A program made the translations under genes and the position numbers. Positions 44,804-52,312 of a stretch of 64,000 bases of DNA are shown here, in pieces. The notes beneath the pieces were generated by a model. The model did no database searches, was not told the DNA's origin, and saw only the letters and a program-made list of their open reading frames with translations. The stretch is from an uncultured Gammaproteobacteria bacterium (lineage in GTDB: Bacteria > Pseudomonadota > Gammaproteobacteria > Pseudomonadales > Ketobacteraceae). How positions within the stretch are numbered: position 1 is the first letter of the stretch; each line of letters begins with the position of its first letter. The stretch spans positions 1-64,000 of the forward strand of contig CAJXXT010000002.1 of NCBI GenBank assembly GCA_913063495.1. Reading direction: 5' to 3'.

Positions 44804-44908
44804 ATGGTTTTGATTTATGCTTCGCCTGCCAATGTTAATACTGGTAGAATTAGCTCAGATGAAGGTCGCCAAGCCGATCTTCAGGCAATGGTTGTAATTA
44901 CAGGGTAG
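44804..44908 (+). CDS. Possible 34-codon leader ORF before the pyruvyltransferase gene
   Basis: An ATG at 44804, with AGGTAG about eight bases upstream, opens a 34-aa frame that stops at 44908, six bases before the ATG at 44915. Its stop codon lies within the GGGTAGGG ribosome site of the next gene, an arrangement seen in translationally coupled leader peptides. Coding character is weak and there is no recognised motif, so it may be chance. Confidence 0.3.
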   Translation: MVLIYASPANVNTGRISSDEGRQADLQAMVVITG

Positions 44909-44914
44909 GGATTT

Positions 44915-46249
44915 ATGAAAATTGGTGTATTTGGGCATTATGGTAATCAGAATTTGGGTGATGAGGCTATTACCACTGCGACGATACAAAATATTCAGCG
45001 TCACTTCCCTGATGCAGAAATAGTAGGGCTTTCCGTAAAGCCAGACGATACTGCTGAGCGTTATGGCATAGATACTTATCCTATTCGGAATATCAAGCGA
45101 TCTGTGCCTGACTCTAATGAACAGCAGTCAGAGCAAGATTTAGAGCAGCAGAAATCAACGCCAGTTAGCATTAACAGTGGAGCACCTTCAGGTCTTAAGC
45201 ATCAGTTGAAAAGACTACCTGTGGTAGGCCAAGCTATCAGCGTTATTGGACGTACACTAGACCTAATGAGAAAGTGGCGCCAAGAGTTTGGGTTCTTGGC
45301 AAGTTCGAAGCGCTATCTAAAGGATATCGACCTTATTATTGTTGCTGGGTCCAATCAGTTTCTTGATAATTTTGGGGGAACCTGGGGGTTTCCTTATACA
45401 CTCTTAAAATGGAGCATTCTCTGTAAACTGACCAACACCAGAATTGCTTTCACATCTATTGGGGCAGGGCCTCTTGAGGCTCCCTTAAGTAAGTTTTTGG
45501 TGCGAGTCGCACTGCTGTTTGCTGATTATTTATCGTATCGCGATGTAGCCTCAAAAAAACTGGTTGAAAATACCATTTTCCCAATAGATGGAAAGGTTTA
45601 CCCGGACCTTGCCCATAGTTTATCGTTTGTAAAAGAAGTAGCGAACTCACCAAGTGATGTTGCGCCCTCAGATAAGACAATCGTTGCCATAAACCCAATG
45701 CCTATCTATGACAGTCGTTATTGGTGTGAGCATGATGATGGTAGGTACAAAGCTTACGTAGGGAAAATGTCAAAATTTTGTGAGTTACTCATTGAGGAGG
45801 GGTATCAGGTCCAATTCTTCAGTACTCAACCTACAGATGAAAATGTAATTACTGATATCCTTGATGGCATCGATCAGCACTTATTGAGCGACATAGATCG
45901 GAGCTCAGTGACGCAATGCAACAGGCAGGTAGATCAGCTGATGACATATCTAGATTCAGTCGACATTGTTGTGGCAACACGTTTGCACGGCACTATTTTA
46001 TCATTGCTTGCAGAGAAGCCTGTCTTTGGTGTGATTTATCATAGAAAGTCATCTGACGTTCTTACTGATATGGAGCAGGGCGAATACTTTGTTCCATTGG
46101 ATAATTTTGATACTAAAACTTTAAAATCAAAATTTGATATCTTAGCAGCGAATGTTGAGTCAGAAAAAAAGAAAATAATTCAATATGGGCAAGAATATCG
46201 CCAAAAGCTGGATAAGCAATACAACGAGATATTTGATTTGATTAGATAA
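44915..46249 (+). CDS. Polysaccharide pyruvyl transferase family protein
   Basis: A 444-aa protein of the WcaK/CsaB-type pyruvyltransferase family. It opens IGVFGHYGNQNLGDEAITTA, carries FTSIGAGPLEAPLSK near residue 180 and ends with the conserved VATRLHGTILSLLAEKPVFGVIYHRKSSDV (about 350-379, shown in part), whose Arg, His and Lys bind the donor. The family adds ketal-linked pyruvate from phosphoenolpyruvate to sugars, giving acidic polymers. It lies on the plus strand, convergent with the minus-strand module that begins at 46261; the 11-bp gap has no strong terminator. Confidence 0.9.
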   Translation: MKIGVFGHYGNQNLGDEAITTATIQNIQRHFPDAEIVGLSVKPDDTAERYGIDTYPIRNIKRSVPDSNEQQSEQDLEQQKSTPVSINSGAPSGLKHQLKRLPVVGQAISVIGRTLDLMRKWRQEFGFLASSKRYLKDIDLIIVAGSNQFLDNFGGTWGFPYTLLKWSILCKLTNTRIAFTSIGAGPLEAPLSKFLVRVALLFADYLSYRDVASKKLVENTIFPIDGKVYPDLAHSLSFVKEVANSPSDVAPSDKTIVAINPMPIYDSRYWCEHDDGRYKAYVGKMSKFCELLIEEGYQVQFFSTQPTDENVITDILDGIDQHLLSDIDRSSVTQCNRQVDQLMTYLDSVDIVVATRLHGTILSLLAEKPVFGVIYHRKSSDVLTDMEQGEYFVPLDNFDTKTLKSKFDILAANVESEKKKIIQYGQEYRQKLDKQYNEIFDLIR

Positions 46250-46260
46250 TTAAACATAAA

Positions 46261-47388
46261 TCATAAATGTTTATATAAAGCGTTATATCTATCGCACATT
46301 TTTTCAATTGTGTAATTTTCGTTTACAAGTTGCAGCCCATTTTCCGCCCTGCGATTGCTTTCTGCAGGGTTGGAGTAGGCAAATAGAAAAGTATTTGCCA
46401 GTTCTGTTTCATTGTTACTCTCTACAAGCCAGCCCTCTTTATCACTCAGCAGATAAGGTGTTCCTCCAACGTTGGTTGCGATTACGGGAAGTTTGCAAGC
46501 CATTGCTTCAAGGATTGTCATTGGCATCGCCTCATAATTAGAGGAGAGGACAAAAATATCGGAGTTCTGCATGATTGTTGGAATGTCATCCTGGTATCCG
46601 AGCAGCTCTACACAATCATTAAGCCCTAACTGAAGTACTAAAGACTTCAATTCAGATAAAGATGGACCATCCCCTGCGATCACGAGTTTTGAATTGCTCA
46701 TTTCTGGATTTGCATCTAATGCGGAGGCGTAGGCCCGTATTAAAAAGGTCTGATTTTTTACTGGGTCAGCTCTACCAACAGTGCAAATAGTATAGATGTT
46801 TTTGTTGGTGGTTTTAGGGGCTGGCTTGAATCCTGAAGTATTGATGCCGTTATGTATTAATTCCACTTTTCTCTGTGAAATGTTAACAGTGTCTAGAGCC
46901 CATGATTTTAGGTCCGGAGAAACTGTTATGTACTTGTTTAGGATTAGAGATATGATTTTTGTGAGAGCGTTTCGCTTATTACTGGTTCCTCCTGAATCGT
47001 CACCTCCGTATCCGTGCGCGCTATGAATTCTATTTTTGACACCAGCAAATAAAGCTGTGAGTTGGTACTCCAATGTTCCAAAATTGTAAGTGTTAAGGGT
47101 ATCTACTTTGAGTGATTTTAATAACTTAAATAAATGGAGGTGTGACTTAATGTCATTACCAGGATTCTTGTAAAGGCAGTGAATATCCGCTTTGTCTTTT
47201 ACTTTGTAATATAAGGCTAGGTCATCTGTGAGGCTAATAATGGAGTGCGTGATAGAAGGATCATTCGTGTTGTTGATAAGGTTCGCAATTACTTGCTCCA
47301 ATCCGCCAAACCCAAAGCTATAAACCAGGTGGCAAACATGGGTGGTTTTGGTAGGGGATGTTTTATTCATCTGGGGTGACCTGTTCAT
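46261..47388 (-). CDS. Glycosyltransferase family 4 (XrtA-associated type)
   Basis: A GT-B enzyme of about 375 aa. The start VCHLVYSFGFGGLEQVIANLIN and IHSAHGYGGDD are typical of the exosortase-associated GT4 group. The donor domain has LIHNGINTSGF, CTVGRADPVKNQTFL, VIAGDGPSLSELK, LLGYQDDIP and LSSNYEAMPMTILEAMACKL (about residues 280-300). ATG 47388 overlaps the stop of the FemAB gene (ATGA). ATG 47370, with an AGG about nine bases before it, is an alternative. It is the last gene of a wecC-wecB-FemAB-GT transcript and may transfer ManNAcA. Confidence 0.9.
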   Translation of the reverse strand: MNRSPQMNKTSPTKTTHVCHLVYSFGFGGLEQVIANLINNTNDPSITHSIISLTDDLALYYKVKDKADIHCLYKNPGNDIKSHLHLFKLLKSLKVDTLNTYNFGTLEYQLTALFAGVKNRIHSAHGYGGDDSGGTSNKRNALTKIISLILNKYITVSPDLKSWALDTVNISQRKVELIHNGINTSGFKPAPKTTNKNIYTICTVGRADPVKNQTFLIRAYASALDANPEMSNSKLVIAGDGPSLSELKSLVLQLGLNDCVELLGYQDDIPTIMQNSDIFVLSSNYEAMPMTILEAMACKLPVIATNVGGTPYLLSDKEGWLVESNNETELANTFLFAYSNPAESNRRAENGLQLVNENYTIEKMCDRYNALYKHL

Positions 47389-48698
47389 GGCAATGATCGG
47401 GCTAGGAATGGTCCCAGTGCATTTGCGACAAATAGCGGAAGTTTGGTCCAGCACCAAATTACGAGCTTTAGCTTTGGATTATTAGGATTTAAGTTAGGCA
47501 AGGTTTCACCTTCAGGCAACAGATAGTGCCAATGCAGTTGAGACGGCTTGGCTCCCCATTGTTTTTTAAACTTAAATGTTGACGCGTCTTTAGATGAGCG
47601 ACCAAAATCAAAATATTGATATTTATTGTCGCAAGCAAACTTTAGAATGTTCCAGTATAGAACCATATTGGAGTCCAATTTATTTGCAGAGCGAAGTGTT
47701 GAAGCCCATGGGATTTCAAGGCATCCCTTATACCCTATCAAAAAAGCGCAAGAAACTGGTGTGCCTTGATGGTATTGAACGGCTATTGTTGTATCGAGTG
47801 GGCTAGAAAGAATATGATCAAAAAAAGATATTGAATATACCGGTGTACCAAGGTCTCGCATGTTAATAGAGAATATTTTATAGAAATCCTTTAACAGCTC
47901 CTGCTTGCCTGTTTTGAACACTAGCTCATTCTTCAAGCCTTTTTTGATTTGTGCTCTGACTTTTGTGCCAATGTCATTCCAGAGCGTCTCGCTTGAGTTA
48001 GGGAGAGCTAAAAACATACTCATTTTATCCGTTTTACACGGAGCGCCAGGTCTGGAGTTGGTTTCTCTGATTTCTATGTGAGAAGCCTCAAGTGTTTTAG
48101 ATAACTGGTCTGCGTGCTGTATAAGTTGAGATTCAACGGATAGGTTGTCTGTGAGAGGGCCACCATAATTGAAGTAAGGGATTGATGTCATGTATGAGCC
48201 AAAAATACGGCTTTTTGTATGAACTAATGGGAGTACGCCTACGATGCGTTGCTGACCGTCATATGCAGCTAAATAACATGCTTTGTGGCCAAAGCTCTGC
48301 TCAATAATAGACTTAAAATCCAATGAGTGATAAACGCAGCTAGCCTTGTGGTTTTTTACGTACTTATTCCATTCTGTTAAGTCGGAATTTGTTGCTTCCT
48401 TTATAAGGTACGATGTTTGTGTTGGTGATGTTGAGAGGGTTGCAGAGGCTGTTATGTGGTTGGGGAAAGGAGGTTTTTGTTCTGTCTTGGCGCTGTTTGT
48501 TTGTTTTTTTTGGGCCTTGAGCTCTTGTTCGATGGATTTTATTTCGATGCTTAAGGTTTTCATGTCGGCTAGGGTTTTATCAAAAGGTTCACCTGCTTTT
48601 TTTAGCTGCCCAATTTGGCGAGAAAGCTTACCTTTTGTGATGCCTAGCTGCTTTAATTGCTCTTTTAGTTCGGCATGTATGGGTGTCTTGTCGGACAT
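47385..48698 (-). CDS. FemAB family protein with N-terminal coiled coil (XrtA-associated)
   Basis: A 437-aa protein. Residues 1-70 are a charged coiled coil (LKEQLKQLGITKGKLSRQIG and so on). Residues about 100-420 form a FemAB/GNAT-like domain with VYHSLDFKSIIEQSFGHKACYL, VGVLPLVHTKSRIFG, YFNYGG, VSCAFLIGYKGCLEIPWAST and FDFGRSSKDASTFKFKKQWG. The domain matches the PEP-CTERM-associated FemAB family (TIGR03019-type); the coiled-coil extension recalls the tRNA-binding arm of some FemAB proteins but may be unrelated. It probably attaches an amino acid or acyl group to a sugar. It lies nine bases downstream of wecB. Confidence 0.85.
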   Translation of the reverse strand: MSDKTPIHAELKEQLKQLGITKGKLSRQIGQLKKAGEPFDKTLADMKTLSIEIKSIEQELKAQKKQTNSAKTEQKPPFPNHITASATLSTSPTQTSYLIKEATNSDLTEWNKYVKNHKASCVYHSLDFKSIIEQSFGHKACYLAAYDGQQRIVGVLPLVHTKSRIFGSYMTSIPYFNYGGPLTDNLSVESQLIQHADQLSKTLEASHIEIRETNSRPGAPCKTDKMSMFLALPNSSETLWNDIGTKVRAQIKKGLKNELVFKTGKQELLKDFYKIFSINMRDLGTPVYSISFFDHILSSPLDTTIAVQYHQGTPVSCAFLIGYKGCLEIPWASTLRSANKLDSNMVLYWNILKFACDNKYQYFDFGRSSKDASTFKFKKQWGAKPSQLHWHYLLPEGETLPNLNPNNPKLKLVIWCWTKLPLFVANALGPFLARSLP

Positions 48699-48707
48699 AA
48701 TTCGAGT

Positions 48708-49865
48708 TTACACCTTTTTCATGCCAAGGATGACATCTACTATCCGCTGGGCTGCTTGGCCATCGCCATAGGGGTTATGTGCTTCTGACATTGCCGAATA
48801 TATTTTAGTGTCTGTTAAAATCGACAAAGCATTCTCTACAATTTTCTTAGGGCTCGTACCCACAAGCTTAACCGTGCCTGCGGTAACCGCTTCGGGGCGC
48901 TCCGTAACCTCTCGTGTAACAAGAACAGGCTTACCTAGAGATGGAGCTTCTTCTTGGATGCCCCCCGAATCGGTTATAACCAGGTCACATTTATCCAGAA
49001 GCCAAACAAAAGGCAAGTAATCTTGCGGGGCGATTAGGTGAATATTGCTGGAGTTTTGTAGCATCTCAAACACGGGTTTTTGAACGTTAGGGTTCAAGTG
49101 TACAGGGTAAATCAATAACCAATTTGGGTTGTGTTGTGCGATTTCTTGTAGTGCTGTACAAAAATCAATAAACCCTTGGCCAAAATTTTCTCTGCGATGC
49201 CCGGTAATGAGGATTAGTTTCTGAGGGTTGCTTTGTATGGCCGATGTTGTTTTGTCGGGTAAACTTGGCCAATCAGTAACAGAGTAGTCATTGATAGTAG
49301 ATTGAACTTTAAGCAAAGCATCAATGACGGTATTCCCTGTTACATGTATTGTGCTTTCGCTGATATTCTCGGCAAGTAAATTGTTTTTTGAACCTTCCGT
49401 CGGGGCAAAATGAAATTGTGCAAGCCTTCCCACTAAGCTTCTGTTGGCTTCCTCTGGAAATGGCGCCTTCATGTTACCTGTTCGAAGGCCGGCTTCTACG
49501 TGGCCAACAGGTATTCCTAGGTAAAATGCTGCCAGGCTTGCGGTAAAGCATGTTGTGGTATCGCCATGAACCAATACAATGTCTGGCTTGCATTCGTTTA
49601 AAACAGTCCGAAGCCCTATTAGTATTCGAGAAGTGACATCAAACAGATCTTGGTTTGCCTTCATTATATCGAGGTCGAAATCTGGTTTTATATCGAAAAG
49701 GGTAAGGACCTGATCTAACATTTCTCTGTGTTGGGCTGTCACCGCAACTTTGCTATCAATCCCTTCGGCCGCTTCAAGGGCCTTTACTACTGGAGCCATT
49801 TTTATTGCTTCAGGGCGGGTTCCGAAAATCGAAAGAACTTTAATAGGGCTTTGAGGCGATGACAT
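48708..49865 (-). CDS. wecB: UDP-N-acetylglucosamine 2-epimerase (non-hydrolysing)
   Basis: A 385-aa GT-B-fold enzyme that interconverts UDP-GlcNAc and UDP-ManNAc. It shows [17 protein letters not shown], the loop [20 protein letters not shown] with [10 protein letters not shown] (catalytic Glu, His and Arg), [16 protein letters not shown] (near residue 210) and [20 protein letters not shown] (near 285). Length is normal. With wecC 38 bp upstream on the same strand it makes UDP-ManNAcA, an acidic sugar for the polymer. Confidence 0.95.
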   Translation of the reverse strand: MSSPQSPIKVLSIFGTRPEAIKMAPVVKALEAAEGIDSKVAVTAQHREMLDQVLTLFDIKPDFDLDIMKANQDLFDVTSRILIGLRTVLNECKPDIVLVHGDTTTCFTASLAAFYLGIPVGHVEAGLRTGNMKAPFPEEANRSLVGRLAQFHFAPTEGSKNNLLAENISESTIHVTGNTVIDALLKVQSTINDYSVTDWPSLPDKTTSAIQSNPQKLILITGHRRENFGQGFIDFCTALQEIAQHNPNWLLIYPVHLNPNVQKPVFEMLQNSSNIHLIAPQDYLPFVWLLDKCDLVITDSGGIQEEAPSLGKPVLVTREVTERPEAVTAGTVKLVGTSPKKIVENALSILTDTKIYSAMSEAHNPYGDGQAAQRIVDVILGMKKV

Positions 49866-49903
49866 ATTAATACCTTATTTCAACAACAGTAATTATCTGG
49901 GTG

Positions 49904-51109
49904 CTATTTGGTAATGCCGCGGGTGTCTACAACCATCTTTTCTATAAATACCGTTGGTTTGATTGTCTTGAACTCCTTGTGATCAACAAGTACCAGTAAA
50001 ATATCGGCTTTATCAATTGCTTCATTATATTCTGTTAATTCGAATTCTGGGTGTGTTTTGATATTAGGTTCGCAGATTAATAAGTCCGCAATATTTTTAG
50101 CTTGAAGCGCTTTAACTATTTCGTGGGCTGGTGATTCTCTTAAATCATCTACATTAGCTTTGAAAGCGAGGCCAAGGCACGCAATTACAGGCCGTCTAAA
50201 TTTGCTTGCCTTTTCGGTAACTTTGTCGATAACCCATTGAGGTTTGCTGTCGTTGACCTCTCGTGCGGCACGAATAAGCTTCGCTTTTTCACCTGCTCTA
50301 TCGATGATAAACCAAGGGTCAACAGCGATGCAATGTCCGCCAACACCCGGTCCCGGTTGAAGTACGTCTACACGAGGGTGCCTGTTTGCGAGCGATATGA
50401 GCTCCCATACATCAATATGTTCATGATCGCAAATGATTGAAAGTTCATTTGCAAAGGCGATGTTGACGTCTCTAAATGAGTTTTCGGTTAGTTTTGACAT
50501 TTCTGCGGTTTTTGCGTTAGTCCGTAAAACTTCACCGTTTACAAACTCCTCATAAAATGATGCTGCCATTTCGGTGGCTGCTTGGGAAGTGCCACCTACA
50601 ATCCGATCATTTTGAATAAGTTCTATTAATATTCGTCCAGGTAACACTCGTTCCGGGCAGTGTGCGACGTGTACCTCGTTGTTTGTGTCAAAACCCTCTT
50701 CTTTAAGGATCTTTGCAACAACATCGTCGGTTGTGCCGACAGGGCTTGTTGATTCAAGAATAATAAGATTGCCAGTTTTAATGTGAGGCACAATCGCTCG
50801 GGTGGCCGACTCTACATAGGATAAATCAGGTTTATGATTTTCTTTAAAAGGGGTTGGAACGGCAATGATAAATATATCAGCGGGGGATGGAGAGGTTGAC
50901 GCTTTAAGTTTTCCGCTATTAACAGCCGATTTTACGAGAAGGTCTAGGTCAGGTTCTACAATATGTATCTCGCCACGGTTGATGGTGTCGACAACTTCTT
51001 GGGAAACATCAACTCCAACAACGTCGTATCCCTTCGTTCCTAGTAGCGATGCTGTGGGTAGGCCTATGTACCCTAGCCCCAATACACAAACAGAATTGAA
51101 CTTACCCAT
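49904..51109 (-). CDS. wecC: UDP-N-acetyl-D-mannosamine dehydrogenase
   Basis: A 401-aa NAD-dependent dehydrogenase that oxidises UDP-ManNAc to UDP-ManNAcA. It has VLGLGYIGLPTASLLGTKG (Rossmann loop), VPTPFKENHKPDLS, ESTSPVGTTD, HCPERVLPGRILIELI, the lysine helix MSKLTENSFRDVNIAFANEL and the catalytic cysteine in GPGVGGHCIAVDPWF (near residue 252). LAFKANVDDLRESPA marks the UDP-binding domain. It starts the minus-strand operon wecC-wecB-FemAB-GT. Confidence 0.95.
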   Translation of the reverse strand: MGKFNSVCVLGLGYIGLPTASLLGTKGYDVVGVDVSQEVVDTINRGEIHIVEPDLDLLVKSAVNSGKLKASTSPSPADIFIIAVPTPFKENHKPDLSYVESATRAIVPHIKTGNLIILESTSPVGTTDDVVAKILKEEGFDTNNEVHVAHCPERVLPGRILIELIQNDRIVGGTSQAATEMAASFYEEFVNGEVLRTNAKTAEMSKLTENSFRDVNIAFANELSIICDHEHIDVWELISLANRHPRVDVLQPGPGVGGHCIAVDPWFIIDRAGEKAKLIRAAREVNDSKPQWVIDKVTEKASKFRRPVIACLGLAFKANVDDLRESPAHEIVKALQAKNIADLLICEPNIKTHPEFELTEYNEAIDKADILLVLVDHKEFKTIKPTVFIEKMVVDTRGITK

Positions 51110-51232
51110 GCTTATCCCTTTGATTTTATAGTAATTGATATTAAAAATTGGAGCGACTTTACCATTTTTCTGGCAGGATTTCTTTAAATAATAGACAAAG
51201 AATGATGGGGATCTAGGGACTTTCTAAAAATC

Positions 51233-51275
51233 AAAAAAAAGGGCGAATCCTCAATGAGGATTCGCCCTTTTTTTT
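51233..51275. terminator. Strong bidirectional terminator downstream of the PEP-CTERM gene
   Basis: A perfect 13-bp stem (GGGCGAATCCTCA / TGAGGATTCGCCC) around a single A at 51254 is flanked by eight A on the left and eight T on the right. On the minus strand it ends the PEP-CTERM gene 10 bp past its stop. It also insulates the wecC operon, whose promoter must then lie in 51110-51232. Confidence 0.92.
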
Positions 51276-51284
51276 GATTAGGTA

Positions 51285-52046
51285 TTAAGCATTTTTTTGC
51301 TTTTTACGAGCCATTCCAAGGCCAGCCAATCCTAAACCGAATAGTGCGATAGTACCTGGCTCCGAGACTGGAACAAAGGACGTTACCATAACAACCATGT
51401 CACTGTAATCTTTGTCGGACGAGTCGAATTTCAAGTCTTCCCACGCAAGAATAAAATTGTCATCATTGAACTGAAAGTAGTTTCCATCTCCATTTGAATC
51501 TAAATATTCCTGACCATTACCTTGGAAAGTTGCCAAGTGATCATCAGCTTCACCATCATTGTCATGGTCGCCGTTTAATGCTGCCTGTGAATAGAAGGTG
51601 TTGCCCTCTGGGGTATCTAGATAAAAACCGAATGAGGTGCTGCCACCGAAATCTGCAGTGTTTTGACCTAGAAAAGTGAAGTTATCATCGAAAAGTACCG
51701 TTGTAAACGTGCTGCCATTCAAGTTTAGGTAAACCTTAGAACCTTCTGCAGCAGTCCCACTGAATAGTTCCAGTTTTGTTCCAGAGTCTAAATCATATAT
51801 ACCCATGGTGTTTGAGTTTGCAAATTGAGCGTATTCAAACATCATAACAGCACTTCCTGTTCCTGCTGCGTTAAATGTCCACATTTCGTCAGGGGTTTGC
51901 TGATCAAGGTTAAGGTCGTAAGAGAAATTATTGTCTTGCGTCGACAAATCTAGACCTTGCTGAAGCCCCGTAGTATTAACGATTTCTGCTGCGTTAACCG
52001 TTGTGCATATAGCTGCTAAACCTAACGCGAGTAGAGTCTTTTTCAT
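51285..52046 (-). CDS. PEP-CTERM sorting domain protein (DUF4114-like), probable XrtA substrate
   Basis: A 253-aa exported protein. It has a signal peptide (LLALGLAAICTTVNA), an acidic Asn/Asp-rich beta body and a DUF4114-like segment (NFILAWEDLKF...DYSDMVVMVTSF) near residues 195-225. The tail is the classical exosortase signal: VSEPGTIALFGLGLAGLG, then ARKKQ, with Ser in the first place of PEP. Exosortase A should cleave at the motif and release or transfer the protein across the envelope. It is the only such tail in the window. Upstream is a sigma-54 promoter and downstream a strong terminator, so it is a single-gene unit under likely PrsR control. Confidence 0.93.
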   Translation of the reverse strand: MKKTLLALGLAAICTTVNAAEIVNTTGLQQGLDLSTQDNNFSYDLNLDQQTPDEMWTFNAAGTGSAVMMFEYAQFANSNTMGIYDLDSGTKLELFSGTAAEGSKVYLNLNGSTFTTVLFDDNFTFLGQNTADFGGSTSFGFYLDTPEGNTFYSQAALNGDHDNDGEADDHLATFQGNGQEYLDSNGDGNYFQFNDDNFILAWEDLKFDSSDKDYSDMVVMVTSFVPVSEPGTIALFGLGLAGLGMARKKQKNA

Positions 52047-52137
52047 TTTCTACCTATCTCCTATTGCAGGGCGTATTGCCATCACCCTAGATATGTTACA
52101 GCTTGATTCGTAACAAATGATTGTTGCATTGATATAA

Positions 52138-52152
52138 GCATGTACTGTGCCA
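52138..52152 (-). promoter_or_regulatory. Sigma-54 (-24/-12) promoter of the PEP-CTERM gene
   Basis: On the minus strand TGGCACAGTACATGC matches the RpoN consensus TGGCAC-N5-TTGC with one mismatch. Its downstream edge is about 91 bp before the ATG at 52046. PrsR (57419-58780) is a sigma-54 activator, so this is the expected target. The rest of the 266-bp gap 52047-52312 should hold the activator site farther upstream; I cannot single it out. Confidence 0.75.
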
Positions 52153-52312
52153 ATGCTAATTTTATCAATAAAATCAGGGTGTTGAGGGTAACGAATATGT
52201 TGGTTGTTTTGTGATCGTAAAAAAAATCGACACTTGAGTTTAGAGGGGGGTGCGCCCGACAAACGTTGTGTTGGGTCGAACGCACGGCTTTGGTAGATTG
52301 ATAAAAGGTGGG

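Noticed and set aside
44830-44910. tRNA-like A box (TAGCTCAG) near 44853
   Set aside because: No T-loop GGTTCGA, no acceptor stem pairing and no cloverleaf can be drawn.
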